NCBI RefSeq assembly: GCF_020921035.1
Contig: NC_063154.1
Location: 930,001-994,000, forward strand
Direction of reading: 5' to 3'
Origin: Rhodamnia argentea
Taxonomy: Eukaryota; Streptophyta; Magnoliopsida; Myrtales; Myrtaceae
DNA length: 64,000 nucleotides
Notes under the pieces: generated by a model
Database searches by the model: none
Told to the model about the DNA's origin: nothing
Seen by the model: the letters and a program-made list of their open reading frames with translations, nothing else
Part shown: positions 24,901 to 40,664 of the stretch, one piece after another
How the letters are laid out: the number at the start of each line of letters is the position of its first letter
Position numbering within the stretch: position 1 is the first letter of the stretch
Position numbers and translations under genes: made by a program

Positions 24901-25449
24901 GTACATACTAATTTCCTCAAACACCTGGCGGGTCTCTGTTGAAGGCAACCCATTCACTACAATGTCGGCATCCCACACAGCCTCCTGCAAATTGGTGACC
25001 ACCTTCATAGGGCAAAGAGGGGTGTCGATCATGTTCAAGCAGAACCCATCTTTCATAATCTCGTCCGCAAACAACGTCCTATCACCTAATCTTGCCTCTA
25101 CGTACTTCAAGTATGCGCACCTCCTAATAAGCCGCCTCAACACATCCTCCCTCGAATTGATCACTTCGAACAAATGCTCAGCCGTAGCCTTATCGATTGA
25201 TCTTCCGGGCCTCCTCCAAATACGAATCAGAACTTTCTCCCTCAAGTGACCATAACTATCTTGCAACATAGCTGCAAAAACACTGCCCCAAGCACCGGCT
25301 CCAACACCAACGATCCTGAGTGGATCTCCCTCTGATTTTCCCATGAGGCAACGGAGCTCATCCACCTTCTCTTCGAGAGACCCATTAATACTCTGAATCG
25401 ACCCATTTGAGTAAACATTGTTAGTCATCTCTTCAGAGGTCTCCCCCAT
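21994..25449 (-). CDS. GPDHC1: Glycerol-3-phosphate dehydrogenase [NAD(+)], cytosolic
   Basis: Converts dihydroxyacetone phosphate and NADH to glycerol-3-phosphate, linking glycolysis, glycerolipid supply and cytosolic redox balance. Exons on the minus strand: 25449-24789, 23990-23769, 23567-23320, 22661-22522, 22120-21994. All are GT-AG and sum to 465 codons plus stop, close to the ~460 aa of Arabidopsis cytosolic GPDHs. The dinucleotide-binding motif [10 protein letters not shown] is at residues 47-56. The family blocks [50 protein letters not shown] and the ending [11 protein letters not shown] are all present. No transit peptide is visible, so a cytosolic location is inferred. The plant-specific N-terminal extension (about 40 residues) precedes the Rossmann fold. 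A 256-bp tandem duplication sits in the intron between exons 3 and 4. The symbol is by similarity; the paralogue is uncertain. Confidence 0.96.
22773..23284. repeat. 256-bp perfect-length tandem duplication in a GPDH intron
   Basis: The block starting GGACAAACAATTCTTCCTGA at 22773 is repeated head to tail from 23029. The two copies align over the whole 256 bases with only a handful of substitutions (for example CTTCCTGAAG against CTTACTGAAG, and TATCCTGAAG against TATCCCGAAG). The copies lie wholly inside the intron between exons 4 (22522-22661) and 3 (23320-23567). The high identity indicates a recent duplication. Confidence 0.92.
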
Positions 25450-28400
25450 CTCTTCCTATCTATTCACTAAGTTTAGGCTCAGCGCTCAGGACTGACAAAG
25501 AACACAGGTTGAATTGAACACCCCGTTCCTAGGCAATCACCCTAACCCCTCCTAAAGAGGTTTCGACTTGACAGGGTTTAGGACTTCAAGTACTGCGGGG
25601 AAGATTAATCAAAAACATGCAAAACAAGACCCAACTTTGGGTGCTCGGCATCTTCCTTTTTATCAACCCCACCACACCAAACTATTCCGGGCACAAGGAA
25701 AAACAACGATTGAAAAGTGGGAAAGAAATGCACTTGATTTCGATTCGGCGGATTATTCAACGCGGGGCACGTCGATTTCAAGGGTTCTTTGTCTGCATCT
25801 GCTCGTGCCATCCAAAAAATGCAACAGAAAGCTGAAGCGAATTCGCAAAGGGGGGGAACTTGACGAAGAGAAAGAAAGAGGAAAGCCAAAAAGCAAAGAG
25901 AAACTTCGTCCTCCCACGCTTTCTCCGTCAACAAACCCACTTTGTACACGCGTGATCACGCAATTCTGTCGAGTCACACTGCACCGCTTCGTGTCTGAAA
26001 ACTAAGATACGAAGGCTATGGCGATTCTCCTGATTAAAAACGCGATGTTTGACTTGAAACAGGAAAAGAAAGAAGGAAAAAGAAGCAACACTTGCGTTCG
26101 CGCTTCTTGTTTCTTACGGGGATTGAAGTGAAGACGCGGGTTGGCCAAGCGCCTCCGACGAAACGCAGAAAGCCACCATTGCGTACACGGCTGCACATAG
26201 TACGCAACCAATGTCGAAAGTTTCGTGCGCTCTTCAAAGAACACAACTATCGGAGATTCAGAATTCTTGTGCGCGCTCTGGTTAGATTTCATGAACGAAA
26301 ATTGCGAAAAAGATTGCTCCTTTTCATCACGGCCCAGCTCATGTTCATCGGAATCATCGTACCGGAATATTATCGGAAAGGAAAAGAGGTGGGCCCATGT
26401 TGGTTTATACCGACTTCGCTCGTTCCGAATTCCACTCGAGGGAGGGACTTCTTGCTTGCGAAAGTCGTGCGTAGCTCGCAAAACTGATGAGCTTCCTTGA
26501 CGGTAAAAACCAATAGAAAAATTTCACCTTTCAAAAAAATAAAAAAATAAAAAATCAGAGAGGACAATTTAAGAAGAAGATGGAAATCCTTCTACTTAAT
26601 GGAAGCAAAAGTAACTATGCAGTTCGACCAAACAAAAAAGTAACTATGGAACAATGAAGCTGTTCAAGCAGAAAATGGAGAGTAGAATTAACTCACTGTT
26701 CCATTTATTTTGCAAAAAATGAATAGATTGAAACACATTTCTTTAAAAATAATTGCTTATAACTTTTGAAATTATTAATCAATGGAAATTTTCTTTTGTT
26801 ATCGACAACAATTCATGTCTAAATATTTTTGTGGATGATGAAAACAATTTGCAATCATTTATTTATTTTTAATTGATTCAAGCAATTACTTTTAACAAAA
26901 TGTTTTTTGGACCATTCAATTTTTCACGAAATAAATAGAACCTAAATCGCTTTCATATCGCAATCTAGAGTTTTTTTTTTCACATTGAGTGTATACTTAT
27001 CGTTAATTAATAGCATCTTAATAATTCTTCAATGATAACTTTTTCTATAAAAAAATGGTTTAGTTTGTTCAAAACGAAAAAGAACACAACTTATAACTTA
27101 AATCGCAAAGTTCATTCAATTGTGAACATAAAAAAATTAATAATATATCTCACTAGTGACATTTATATGTGATTAGTGCCTTATTGATTATATTTATTGT
27201 GCGTTTAGTTTAGCTTTTCCAAATCCTATTGAAGCTCCAAAGCCCCATGGAGAAAATGTAGGGCGTTTAGCAACCATTCTCAAAAGACTTTGGGATGAAA
27301 GTTGGCTTTGGAAATGTGAAAGCTCCATGTTGATGGGGACCAACATCAAGCTTTCAGCATTTAGCCAAATGTTGAGCTATGATTTTTTTTTTCCAAGCTT
27401 CCCATTAGTCTTCCTTCTAAAAGTATAATAATTTTTTCGATGGAGACGGTGATTATTAATCTAGAGAATGGGAAATGCGCCTCCTCGATTTAGAATTTAA
27501 GCGACGGGTTTTTTCTCAATTATATATCTTTATGGTGACTTTTATCCATGATTAGTAATTTCTCATTGTTAATGTAAAATAACTTGTAGTCTTTACCGAA
27601 GCATTGCCGATTTTCTGCTGATTCTAGTAAATAATATTTATATTTTTTGGCTAGTGAAATAATATAAACGGCGCATTTTATCCCTTTCATTGAGGCAATG
27701 GATGGATGGGGAAAATAACCGCCACGTTATTACATCATTACAGGTTCGGTTAAAAATCCCGCGCGTCAGCCTCATCGGCGACCAACGTAACACTGTAACA
27801 CTGACGATACCCTCTTGCACTCCTTGCCTTCAACGCTTGTTTACATGATTCTCGGCAGGATCAATTGGGGTTTTCGATTCAGAACGAGGGAGGAAATCGG
27901 TTCGCGTGCTCGTTTTTTTCCTCTCTCGTTGGAGAGCGAAATCATCTTCGTGCACGAGGACAAGGTGTTTGCCTAAATGCTCCCGAGACAGACGCGGGTC
28001 TTCTTGGATATGTGCAGGGAGTTGGATATAACTTGGATTGACGAAAGACCCGGTGAAGTGGCAACGTAGAAGGGCTGGATTTCTACGGCTGTTCACAGGC
28101 ACAGAGTACGCCTTTCTTGATATTCCCCTTCTTGAGTTAAAAACTTTTTGACGAAATCTCTGCTGGAAAAGAGTTATTTTTACAGCACCCTTGAGAATCC
28201 TTGTGGGCAACAGTAAATAAGTTGAAGACACGATGTTGTTGAAGAAGAAGACATCTGTGATTGATGGACGTTGAATTGATAGGTGTGAAAAATCGGTTAC
28301 TCTGGTATCTAATCTTTCAGAAAGATCTGCCTTGTCGCCAGAAAAGCAGCATCTAGCTTTGCAGGTTCTAAGGAGACAGTTGCATTCCATTCCATGGTCA

Positions 28401-29038
28401 ATGCAGGCTCTGGTTCTAGGAGAACGGGAATAATGTAGGTTTCTGTGTCACTCAGCTTTTTTCGTTGACTACGAAGTTGGAACTGTGTCGCACTGTAGTA
28501 TTCCCAAGGAGGAACCTCGGCAAACAACTTTGATGTTAGTGAAGCAAGCACCTGTCTTATGGTTAGAACGTCACAGAAGCGTTCTAATGCCACTTGTTGG
28601 TGTACTGTAATGTAAGTGCTGTTGAATCATTGGAAGTACGACTAGAATGAATGGTTGATAGTATTCTCGAGATTTTTCAAGTCTTTACATGCATACCCTG
28701 TGTAGCACAAAAGGTCCATTTCAGGCGAATATTCCCTTTCAATTGGCAATTGGGCCGTCACTTTAGTAGGCGATGCCTTGATCTGTCAAGTGCCTTTGGC
28801 AGTTCCAATGGTCTGAAAAGTAGAGGGAAATTTTGAGCCACTACATTTTAGGTTCAGTAAGGTGGCCCCTGGGGCCCGTCTACATCAACTTGAACATATC
28901 TACAAGTGCAGACTGGGCAGTGACTCAGCAGAAACATGGATTCTGAGCACCATTGACTAACATGGTCCCAGTTATCCTGAGAAAACGGATTCCAGGATAT
29001 GTTGAGTGGAAAAGATCTTCTCACTCTTTTAAATCTCC
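25450..29038. other. Intergenic region upstream of GPDH, no gene supported
   Basis: The first part should hold the GPDH promoter and leader. Long overlapping frames exist on both strands at 26002-26487 and on the minus strand at 27830-28593, but none resembles a family I know. 26700-27180 is very AT-rich. 27195-27420 starts GTGCGTTTAGTTTAGC and has TTTGG/AAGCTCC motifs that suggest a degenerate non-autonomous DNA element. Confidence 0.4.
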
Positions 29039-29044
29039 ATTTTG

Positions 29045-29200
29045 TCTAGCTCAAAAGAAGTATTTCTTGTGGCATTGTAGGATGGATGCAAGTTTTGGCT
29101 GTTCATTGGCGTGTCCTTTTTGTCTAGCTCAAAAGATGTATTTCTTTTGGCATTGTTGGGAGAATACAAGTTTTGAATGTTCGTTGACATTGTCGCATAA
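29045..29200. repeat. 78-bp tandem repeat, two diverged copies
   Basis: TCTAGCTCAAAAGA at 29045 recurs at 29123. Both copies then read GTATTTCTT.TGGCATTGT..G and CAAGTTTTG..TGTTC.TTG. They share most positions but have clear substitutions. They lie immediately upstream of the LINE insertion and have no coding resemblance. Confidence 0.6.
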
Positions 29201-29327
29201 AGCAGAAGATAAGGTGCATGAGAAAGCCAAAATAAACACATTGCTAATTGAGTTAATTTTAGAGAGAAGGTTTTGATTTGAAGTCCTCACGGTGTAATTT
29301 TGGATAAATACTAAATGCTAATTCGTA

Positions 29328-30442
29328 CATCGAAGTATGTAGAGGCAATCAATGATATGTACGATGGTCTTACTACATGTGTGAAGGCTTGTAATGGCAC
29401 ATCAAGTTATTTTCCAATCACAGTATGCTTACATCAAGGTTCTACTTTGAGTCCTTATCTTTTTGCTCTAGTTATGGATGAGCTAACAAAAGTTATCCAA
29501 AATGAAGTGCCGTGGTGTATGCTATTTGTAGATGATATTGTGCTTATTGATGAGATCGGGGCTGGGATTGGCGCTAAATTAGAATTATGGAGAAACACGT
29601 TGGAGTCTAAACGATTTACGTTAAGTCTAAGTAAGACCGAATACATGAAGTGTGAGTTTGACATAGCAAGAGGAGGAGATCAAGAATCCGTGAATATGCT
29701 CGGATATGAGGTACCCAAGAAAGATGCTTTTAGATATCTAGGATCAATATTGCAAAATGGGGGAGAGATTGATGAGTATGTAAGTCATAGAATCAGAGCA
29801 GATTGGATGAAATGGCACGGTGCATCGTGGTTTTTGTGTGATCGCAAAATCCCTCTTAGGTTAAAAGGAAAATTTTATAGAACAGAAGTAAGGCCTGCAA
29901 TGCTATACGAAGCTGAATATTGGCCAGCATAGAGGCAACATGAGCATAAAATGAGAGTAGCGGAGATGAGGATGTTAAGGTGGATGTGTGGGATAAGAAA
30001 TGAAGATATTCGACGAAAAATTGAAGTAGTACCGGTGGCAGAAAAGATGAGAGAACATAGATTGAGATGGTTTGGGCATATTTTTCGGAGATCCCTAGAT
30101 GCTTCGGTAAGAACAGAAATTTGTTACCGGGAGCATGACATGAAGAAAGGAAGAGGTCGGCCGAAACTTAGCTGGGGGAAAGTAGTAAAACAAGATTTAA
30201 TGAAGTGGGAAATAGATTGACGTACGGTTTGTCTTAGGACAAAGTGGAGGAAAGCTATTAGCATTGTGCAAGGGTAGAATTCTTATGTTCCGGACTATTC
30301 TTTTTAGTTTTTTTTTTTATATATATTTATTTTTATATAATTATTTCTTTTTCCTCAATCGGTCTTGCTTTTATTTTACTTATTTTTGGGTTCATTGACT
30401 GCCGACCTCAACTAGTTTGGGATGAAGGTTATGTTGATGTTG
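29328..30442 (+). mobile_element. 5'-truncated RTE-type LINE with 18-bp target duplication
   Basis: A non-LTR retrotransposon copy. The 18-mer ACTAAATGCTAATTCGTA flanks it at 29310-29327 and 30443-30460. The first frame (to a TAG near 29932) holds reverse transcriptase palm sequence: LHQGSTLSPYLFALVMDEL, the catalytic box FVDD (usually YVDD), LSLSKTEYM and FRYLGSILQNGG. After the in-frame stop the reading continues: MRVAEMRMLRWMCGIRNEDIRRK...EHRLRWFGH...KGRGRPKLSW, which is the RTE/BovB-like C-terminus in plants. The 3' end ends in ATGTTGATGTTG, like the short-repeat tail of RTE elements. The 5' portion (endonuclease and most of RT) is missing, so the copy is dead on arrival. Confidence 0.88.
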
Positions 30443-30460
30443 ACTAAATGCTAATTCGTA

Positions 30461-32021
30461 ATTTTGTCTGCTGATTCTGCTCTTTGCTGGTGACAATGGA
30501 GATCAAACATGGGAGTCTGTCTTATTTCCCAGTGCAATTTTAACAAAGTGAGCAAGTTCATTGATTAAACGGATATTGGAAAATAACAATCATGGCTCCA
30601 CTTTCTTTTGCTTCTAATGTTTCGGTGAACTATACATGCAGCATATGAAGCTCTGTTTCTGTTTCTTCATTTGGTAGACATCTTGCCTTTGGTTTTGTGC
30701 GACTCAAGGACAACATCCACCCATTACCAGGTCTAATATTAAGTGTATGTATCCTATAGTTAAATTGTTTGTTCCCATGGCTGTGTGGCACCTCAAGGGA
30801 TGTACCAAGTTCAGAGTCTGCTGATGTCTCAATCCGTACACCTTCACTCGCTTATGTTCTGTTCCTCTAGACTGAACCGTGATGGGCTTGATAGCAACCT
30901 CACTCAGCAAAGCGATGTTGCACGAGATTCTTGCTGAGATATTCTTAAATGCCCATTGTTACTGGGGCTATACTCAGATTATTGGCTCTAATGTGACCTA
31001 TAAGACTCAGTGACAAAGGTCTGCACCTCATAACGGGAGATCGCTAGCGGGAGCCTAGAGTTCGATCAATGAGCAATCTTATTCAGTAAGCTATCTGTTT
31101 AAACTTTAATTATCTGATGTGGAACTCCTCCCAGTCTCATACTTCACCAGTGTATTTAAGCAATATTATTGCTGTGGTTCCCCTACATACAGAGTGCTCA
31201 TCTCAAGGATGCTCCTATAATCAGGGAAATGATATGTTTTAATTTTCTGTGTTGTTGATAATAGCAATTATCACTTGTTAACACACCATTGTTACTTGTC
31301 TGAAATCTTTTTTACACGCAATTATTCAGAATGTAGAAGAAAAGTCGTGCAGGAGATCAACTTCTAGTATCTTTCCATTCCATCCCTGTCATGAGTGCTG
31401 TAAATTTTTTGGAGATGAATTGCATCAGTGTATGCTGCATGTGCAATTGGTTGTTCTATTTTGCTGATGGAAAATAATTTCTTTGTCTGTCTGTCTGTCT
31501 CTCTCACGCACGCGCGTGCGCACACACACGTACAGAGGCTTGCTGGTGCAGTTGTACTTGGCCTTCGTCTGGCACAGAGGCATTTCTTTTTTGAAATGCC
31601 ACTCATTATGTTTCTCCTTAGTAAATAGTATATCAGGGGCATACCTTTCTTTAAATTTTTAGGCCAGAATGGCCTTCCTTTCCATTTATAGTCAATATGT
31701 CCTAAACTATCATGATTTGCTTTCATTCGCTTTGTGGATTTGTCATGTATATCATTTCTAAGGGTTTGGAGCATGTTCTCTTTTTCCTCTCTACCTTTTC
31801 ATTGTTAAGTAAGCAGTTGGTTAAACATATCTGATACAGGCTTCTCCTTCTTATTACTTATAATAAGTGAGAAGACACAAGGAATTAGAATAAATAGTAT
31901 AATCAACGCTCTGCAGTATATATAATATATGTAACTAAAGCATTCCCCCTAGCCTTTGGCGAGGGTCTTCCTCTGTTGCTTTGCTTCTCTAAAGGAACTT
32001 GAGAAATTGAAAAGGTGAGTA
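30461..32021. other. Intergenic, no gene recognised
   Basis: Contains the 3' flank of the cytokinin dehydrogenase gene and a mixed CTGT/CACG/CGTG simple-sequence tract at about 31484-31530. No protein-like frame or RNA gene was seen. Confidence 0.5.
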
Positions 32022-34373
<2,352 letters not shown>

Positions 34374-37300
34374 TTTTCTCACTGGACGAGTCAGAAGAAG
34401 TGGAAGATGGAAGACTTTAACTTCCATATATCTTTTGTAGCGAGAAAGAACAAAGGAGAGGTTTAGCAGTACCAAGGCAGAAAAGAATGGTCGAAGGCTG
34501 GAATTTAAAGGGAGGAGATTTGGTGGCAGAGTCAACCTATCTACGTTGGAAAGAACACGTATGAAGACTGCCTACTTCAGTGGGAGAGTCTTAGGAGCTT
34601 GCTTTTAGCTCTTCTTTTTTCGGGGTCGTTCATTTATGAGGGAAGCCATCACAAATAAGCCAAGTTGAGGGGGAAAAGTCACAAGAAAGGAAGATCTCAC
34701 AAATCTTTTCCCTTTTTCAAACAGTTGTAACCACACTATCACCTTTTGCACCGAAGGGGTTTTATCTCCAATAGTTTCTCGTTAATCATGTTAAGGATGC
34801 CTTTGCCATTTACAGCAAAAAATAAAAAAAAATAACCTTGGGATGGAATCAGCATTCCTCTGTTCCAGTTGACAGATGCCTCCCCTAGTCAAGTCTTTGT
34901 TCGTTTGGATGATGCGTGATGAGTTTGTTTTTTCGTTCTGGATCCTATTGTCGTACTAGTGTAAACATCGCGTATCTAATTGCAGATCTGATGAGAGAGA
35001 CTGCGGGGGCCTTCCATGATTCTCTTTGCAAAGCTTGAGGTATGAACAGTGTGGGAGGTGCATGGGTCCGACGGGCACGTGAACTTTCCAAATGGCTGTG
35101 TGCTTTGTGGGGGTGAAGAGATATGATTGGTTGTGTCTGGGACCAGAATGGGGCCCAATTCAATGGTTTGGAAAAGGAAGGACAACAGAGTGAAACAGGC
35201 TTGTATGTACAGTTGCCTATTTTCCCTTTGCCCTTCCTCTCCGCCTTTTAAAAGGCTCACTAACGTCTGAAGTTCTGAATGATTCCGTTGTTGTATGTCT
35301 AAATGCATCTGACCTCTTCTTTTTGTTTGGGTGAAAAGTAGATTTTCGTGAATCATGATGGTAGGGAGGGTAGGTAGTATGCAGCTAGCTCCTTGAAATA
35401 TTCTCTCTTCCTTCTTAATCTTTGTCTCATTGCGGTATGGGGCTTAGTATTGACCGTTAAATCACTCACATACAAGTATTGATCAACTGGTATGTCTCTC
35501 TGTGCGTGTTTTTTTATCTCTCAATTGCCGCATTGATGGGTTTCTCTCATGTTCTTCCGACAATGATACATCCACGTTTGACAAAAACTGAGATGACTGC
35601 TCTGTGTACGCGACGATTAATTCCGCTTCGTAGTGGGTTAATGTGTCCAAATCTAGTTTCATCTTCACTAGGGTTGTGGAATTTAACAATTAATTATTAT
35701 GGACTGTCTAAATCTGGACTCCCCTTTCATTAGATTGTTTAAATAATCAAAATAATACTATGGAGTGGACATGACATTTTCATATTCTCTTTAAAGGGGA
35801 AATGGGCCATCATGGTGTCGAAGTGTGAACTAGGAACATAGTCTCCCCTCCTTGTTTGTGGTGAAAAACCTAATTGCGATTGCATGCTTTCTAGAAGGAG
35901 ACCGACCATAATAATTAAATCCTAGATCAATTCCTAAGAGTAATTATTTTGTTGGAGCATCTCCTTACACGTACTAGGGTTAGGTCCATTTGTGGGCCTG
36001 ATGTCTCCATAATGCCATGTTTGTGGAACCTAAAAAGGGGTCATGCAGTCCAAAACATTAACAATTAACCATCTCCAATTGTCATTAGTGAATCGAAGGG
36101 GCGGCGAACCGGGGGGCTCCATTGTACCTTTTCAAGAACACGCCTCATCAAATCATCGATCGAAGCGACGCCAATTTGCCATGTCAATCACGACACTAGT
36201 AGCTCGATTGGGCATATCAAGATACGAAGATAACGCGTCGCCTAGCGCCGTTTCCAGGGCCATTGAATCCAAAAGGTCATTTAGTCCTGTGCCACATGCC
36301 ATGTCGGTTTGATTTGGATCAAGATTACGGGGATAATGAAGTAATGGGAATTAGACGGGTGGGCAGGGCGCAGAAATGATTTTGAGGGTGCTGAGAAAAA
36401 AACAAATATGGGTTAGAGAGGAAAGCGTTCTTATCATGTTCCCTATCATCTTTTATTCGACACTAATCAATGTCTGATTGCCCTCTCTCATTTATGCGGT
36501 GGAATCTTTGAAAGCTTCGACCTTTTCTTCGGATCGTGTTCTAAACATGTTTGTCGTGATCTATCTCTGTTGTCAAAGCATGGATCGCTCATGACATAGA
36601 ACAAAATGGTACGTCCACAGGGTATAATCCGAAGATGGGTTTTGGAGTTCTTCGACGACCATAAGGAGAAGAAAACTGCCTTTCTTGTTATGGCGGTGCT
36701 TGATTTTGAATTTTTAATGGACCAACATGCGTTTATATCAACCCAAAATTCATTAACAGTTAATCACGAATTAGGTCACATTGGGTGCGCTTGGTTTAGC
36801 TTTGGGGGACAGTTTTGGGAAAATGTAAAGGTTTTTGGGTTAAAGGGAGTTTCCGAAATGCAAATTGCATTTGGAATTTTTTTTTTTGTTAAAGTAACTT
36901 CGAGTTAAATAGTGTTTGGCAAAATTCTTCTTGCAAGCGACTTTGGCTGCATTTTTTTTTATTTCTTTTAATTAAAAAAAAAAAACCAAACCCTTCTCTA
37001 TTTGGCGAAGGGCTTAGGGTGTTGGCGAGCTAGATTTAGCCCTAGTTGCTGCTATATGAAGTCGGATGACCGCAGGCAACCTGCAGTGAGGGCTGCCCGA
37101 GGTCATGCAAACTAAGTAGTTGCTTGGATCGCGTGACCTCATCGGTGGCCCTTGCGCAGAGAAGATGAACAATAACAACAAGGGCAAAACCAGAAAACGA
37201 AAAAAATTTGATAATGATAGTTTTGGGAGTTTTTTTATTTTTATTTTTTTGTGTTTAATCCTAAGAATAGCCTTCTGCAAATGCTAAAAGCCCAAAGCAG

Positions 37301-40300
37301 GTCTCCACCTATTTTGGGTTTTCAGCTCTGCCAAGGCCAACATTTGGACAAAGGGGTCTAAAAAAAAAACTTATCAAATTCAAAACCCTTTGAGAAAGCG
37401 GAACCAAATGGAGCCATAATCTGTAGTTGCTGTAGCAGAATGAATGCATGCATGCAAGTGTCTGCGTGCGCAAGCGTCTCTTCGAAGAAAACATCCGGTT
37501 CCGAAAATTACAAGAAGACAAAGCAAACATGATAGTATGTAAGATTTGCATGTCCTTACCCATCTCTCTAGTGGGAGTGTCAATCTCCCTCTTGGGATGA
37601 CAATCCCATTAAGGTCAAGCTAAAAAGGAAAAAAAGAAGGGTTTCCTTCCATGGAGTTGCTTCCTAAGGATGCAGCGCGAGCATTCGCATGTGGGAAGCA
37701 CACCACGAATAAGTTGACATCAAAAGCAGATCTTGTGCCGTGGACGCTGACAGTGCATCTTGCTTTTCAAGTGTATTGCACTAATCCCATTTTAAAGATG
37801 GATGAAGAATCATTTCTTTATGCCCTAGGACTACTAATACTATAATTAAACGTGGATGTATCTAGTGCTGTTTGAACTTTAACTAAAGGGGTCAACGCAC
37901 TTCCTAAGTACATGAAGTATTACTTCATAGAAAAATACTTTTCTAATAGTCCGACAATCTTGTTAGTTATATCTGACCATAGATTCATACACCATCACCG
38001 CGTGTTTTGCATAAAATACTTATTAATTGAAACATCGTGGGGGTAGAAATAATGATAGTCTTGTTAAATTATCATGCTAACGGGTTCCTACTTCATACCC
38101 GTTCCCAAAGAAACCTCACAAACCCATCGATGAAGAAAGCTTCTACGTATTGCAAAAGGGTGGAAAGAAGAATTGGTACAAGAGTTTAATCCACTTGGGA
38201 GAATAATGAATATTCATTTCATATTACGAAAATTCATTTCATAAGATAATAAGATGACCATTCTCTCATAAAGAATGTCTAATTTGAGCATGAACAGTGA
38301 GAATAAGCCACAGAGGCCTCTTATTTGGGGCATTTTTTTTTTCACTTCTACTTCTACCTTTATATCGAGTTTTGAAAATGAAGAATATTATTCAAGTTTC
38401 GAAAGAAGTCAGAGTTAGAATATAAGCTATCTTAAAGTATGCCGAATCAATTCATAATGAAATCTCAATTCCGATCTTCATTCACTTTCATTTGTGTGTT
38501 GAATTTTTTTTTTTTAATAGCTAGAATGCGCATTTCGGTGAAAGTCTCATTAATCATTCCTCCAATAAATCAATGGATTTTTCTTTTTTCTCATGTGTAT
38601 TTAACTTGATCACATTTTTTGTACATCACCACCAACCATGGAATAAGGTGTCAGTTTCACTTTATCATCATATACCTTCCAAACACATTCCAATTTTTGT
38701 TCCGCAAAGAAGAGTAAACGGAATATCTTTGTGGGAATGCGTGTGATGCTTTTCCAATCCCATGTGGCTATCGCCATCTTTTCCTTCTGCAACTTCTCTT
38801 GTCCACTATTTGCATGGTCAAAAATACAAGAACCTCCCCGGAAGATCTTCCAACCTACAGTCCCTTTCTCGCTTCAAATAATGCAGCTTTTGCTTCCTCT
38901 CAAGTCCCGCTCATAACTTGACCAAAAAAGTAAAAGAAAGTCCCACTCATAACAACGTTTATGGTGAAGAGATGCAGTTGGATAAGTAGAATTCATTCTT
39001 CGAGTCACCTTTGTCATAACCTACTCATTGGAAATGCCTTTTTCTTTATTTAGATAGACAAGGAGAGAGAGGTGCATGCCAAGTTGAATTAGATCTTGTT
39101 CACCTTCGGAATTAGAAGGAAGCTATTGCTTTTTCTAGGGAATTTTGAAGTGCCCAATTCAAAAGATTACCATTCAAGAGGAATTAATTAGCCCGGCTAT
39201 ACTTTGGCCACACCTCATCTCAAAGATTGCGAACTCATTGGCATATAATTGCTTCAATTTCCATTGGTTTCTCACTACAGTTTCTTGCCTAATGGTGTGC
39301 CTTTGACACAAAGAGCAAATCCTCTTTCCATATAAATCCAAAATGTACCTAAAAAAGTGTGAGTTGTGTTAGACAAATCCACGTCGAGGAATTGATGTAT
39401 CTCGATGTGGTGCAAAACAGTTAATATATCATGGTCGTCCCATAACTCGACGGATTAGGTTTTTTTTTTAATGAAGGTGGATCCAACCGAACACGTTGAT
39501 GAGTTCGGACCCGAACTCCATTTCGACGATCTATCCGAATGAAAGTATTACATTTCTATTGCGCACTCTCAACATACCATACCGCTCTCCTCCAATTCAT
39601 AGATGGTTACTACCAATACTATATGGCTTCTCATTTTCACCTGCCCCACGGAACTTGTACACAAGTTCTGGGTGTCTTCACAACGTCAAATTTTCATACA
39701 TCAAAAGACATATGGTGTCAATTCCTTAGCCTGTGTTCATGCATGAAGAGGGAGTGATCTACAAGCATTGAATTCCTAAGCACAACAACGATGTCTTGAC
39801 CTTTCGACTTTATGTCGGAGCAAGAATTTGGCGAGTCCATCTTGGAGTAGTGAGAAAAGCACTAATAATTACACGAAAGGGAGCTCGTTGAATGACTTTT
39901 TGGATGGACGCTGCCTCTTCTCGAGTGGGATTGACCAATCTCCCTCAGTCAATTCAACGTTGTTCTTTTCCTTCTGCAATTTCTATGGAGGAGCAGACCA
40001 TGTGCTTGTCGTAGATTGGTTAGGTCTAAGTCCAGTGGAAAATGCGTGCGTTGGCAGTGAGGACACTTGGGATGGTTACAGGTTTTGGTGGGAGACCACC
40101 CTCTCTGCTTTCACTAATGAGAGATTGGTGTAGCCTCGAAGGCTTGAGCATTTTGGACTTTCCGATTCTCCACACAACGACATATCGTGATGTTTACCCC
40201 CATTAGCAGAATACATGATCATTTTTAATCACATCAAAATCTGTGGGCAATAATTTATGATTCCAAAAACCCATTTATGATATGTATAGATTAAAAAAAA

Positions 40301-40640
40301 TATCGATGTTTCACGATCTAAAAAAATATTTATATATTCAGTTGTATCTCATCGATACTTCCGATATTAACTGTCTCATATCATTTGAGAATAAAACTTT
40401 CGAGTAATCAATAAAGTTATCATATTTTCAAATGACTTAGTACATAAGACATCTGCTATTAGCATTTGCTTTGCCTGGGTGGTAACCGAAAGACTGATCG
40501 TAGTCTTTTGGAAGCTCTGACCATCTCCCCCACCTCATGTTCAATTCCTTCAACCGCAGCTTGTTTTTCACGGGGCTAAGGAGTTCACGTCCCTTATGTG
40601 GGACGATACGTTAAGTTTTTGCATATAGTCGAGAGACAGA
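34374..40640. other. Gene-free region upstream of CKX1-like gene
   Basis: About 6.3 kb with the CKX promoter at its left end. 36785-37310 begins GGGTGCGCTTGGTTTAGC and has paired TGCATTTGG / CAAATGC motifs around a GC-rich core (37030-37150), which suggests a non-autonomous DNA element, but I could not fix its ends. Small frames at 38610-40130 have no family resemblance. No RNA gene was seen. Confidence 0.45.
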
Positions 40641-40664
40641 GGGCGGGGCGGGGCGGGGCGGGGC
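40641..40664 (+). repeat. (GGGGC)n tract, G-quadruplex-capable
   Basis: GGGC followed by four GGGGC units: five G runs separated by single C residues, in otherwise AT-rich DNA. This meets the usual intramolecular quadruplex pattern (four or more runs of at least three G with short loops). No gene is adjacent. Confidence 0.75.

Noticed and set aside
24677-25249. 190-codon plus-strand frame opposite GPDH exon 1
   Set aside because: Antisense shadow of the well-supported dehydrogenase exon.
26002-26487. Long open frames on both strands upstream of GPDH (159 aa minus, 131 aa plus)
   Set aside because: They overlap antisense to one another, have Arg/Ser/Phe-heavy composition and resemble nothing known. 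Most likely chance frames in the GPDH promoter and leader.
27830-28593. Minus-strand frames of 186 and 94 codons
   Set aside because: No family resemblance, and the two frames overlap in different phases with no convincing splice link. Possibly an old gene relic, but not supportable.
36785-37310. Possible non-autonomous TIR element
   Set aside because: Left end words look like an abundant plant element, but I could not find a matching right end or target duplication, so only mentioned in the region note.
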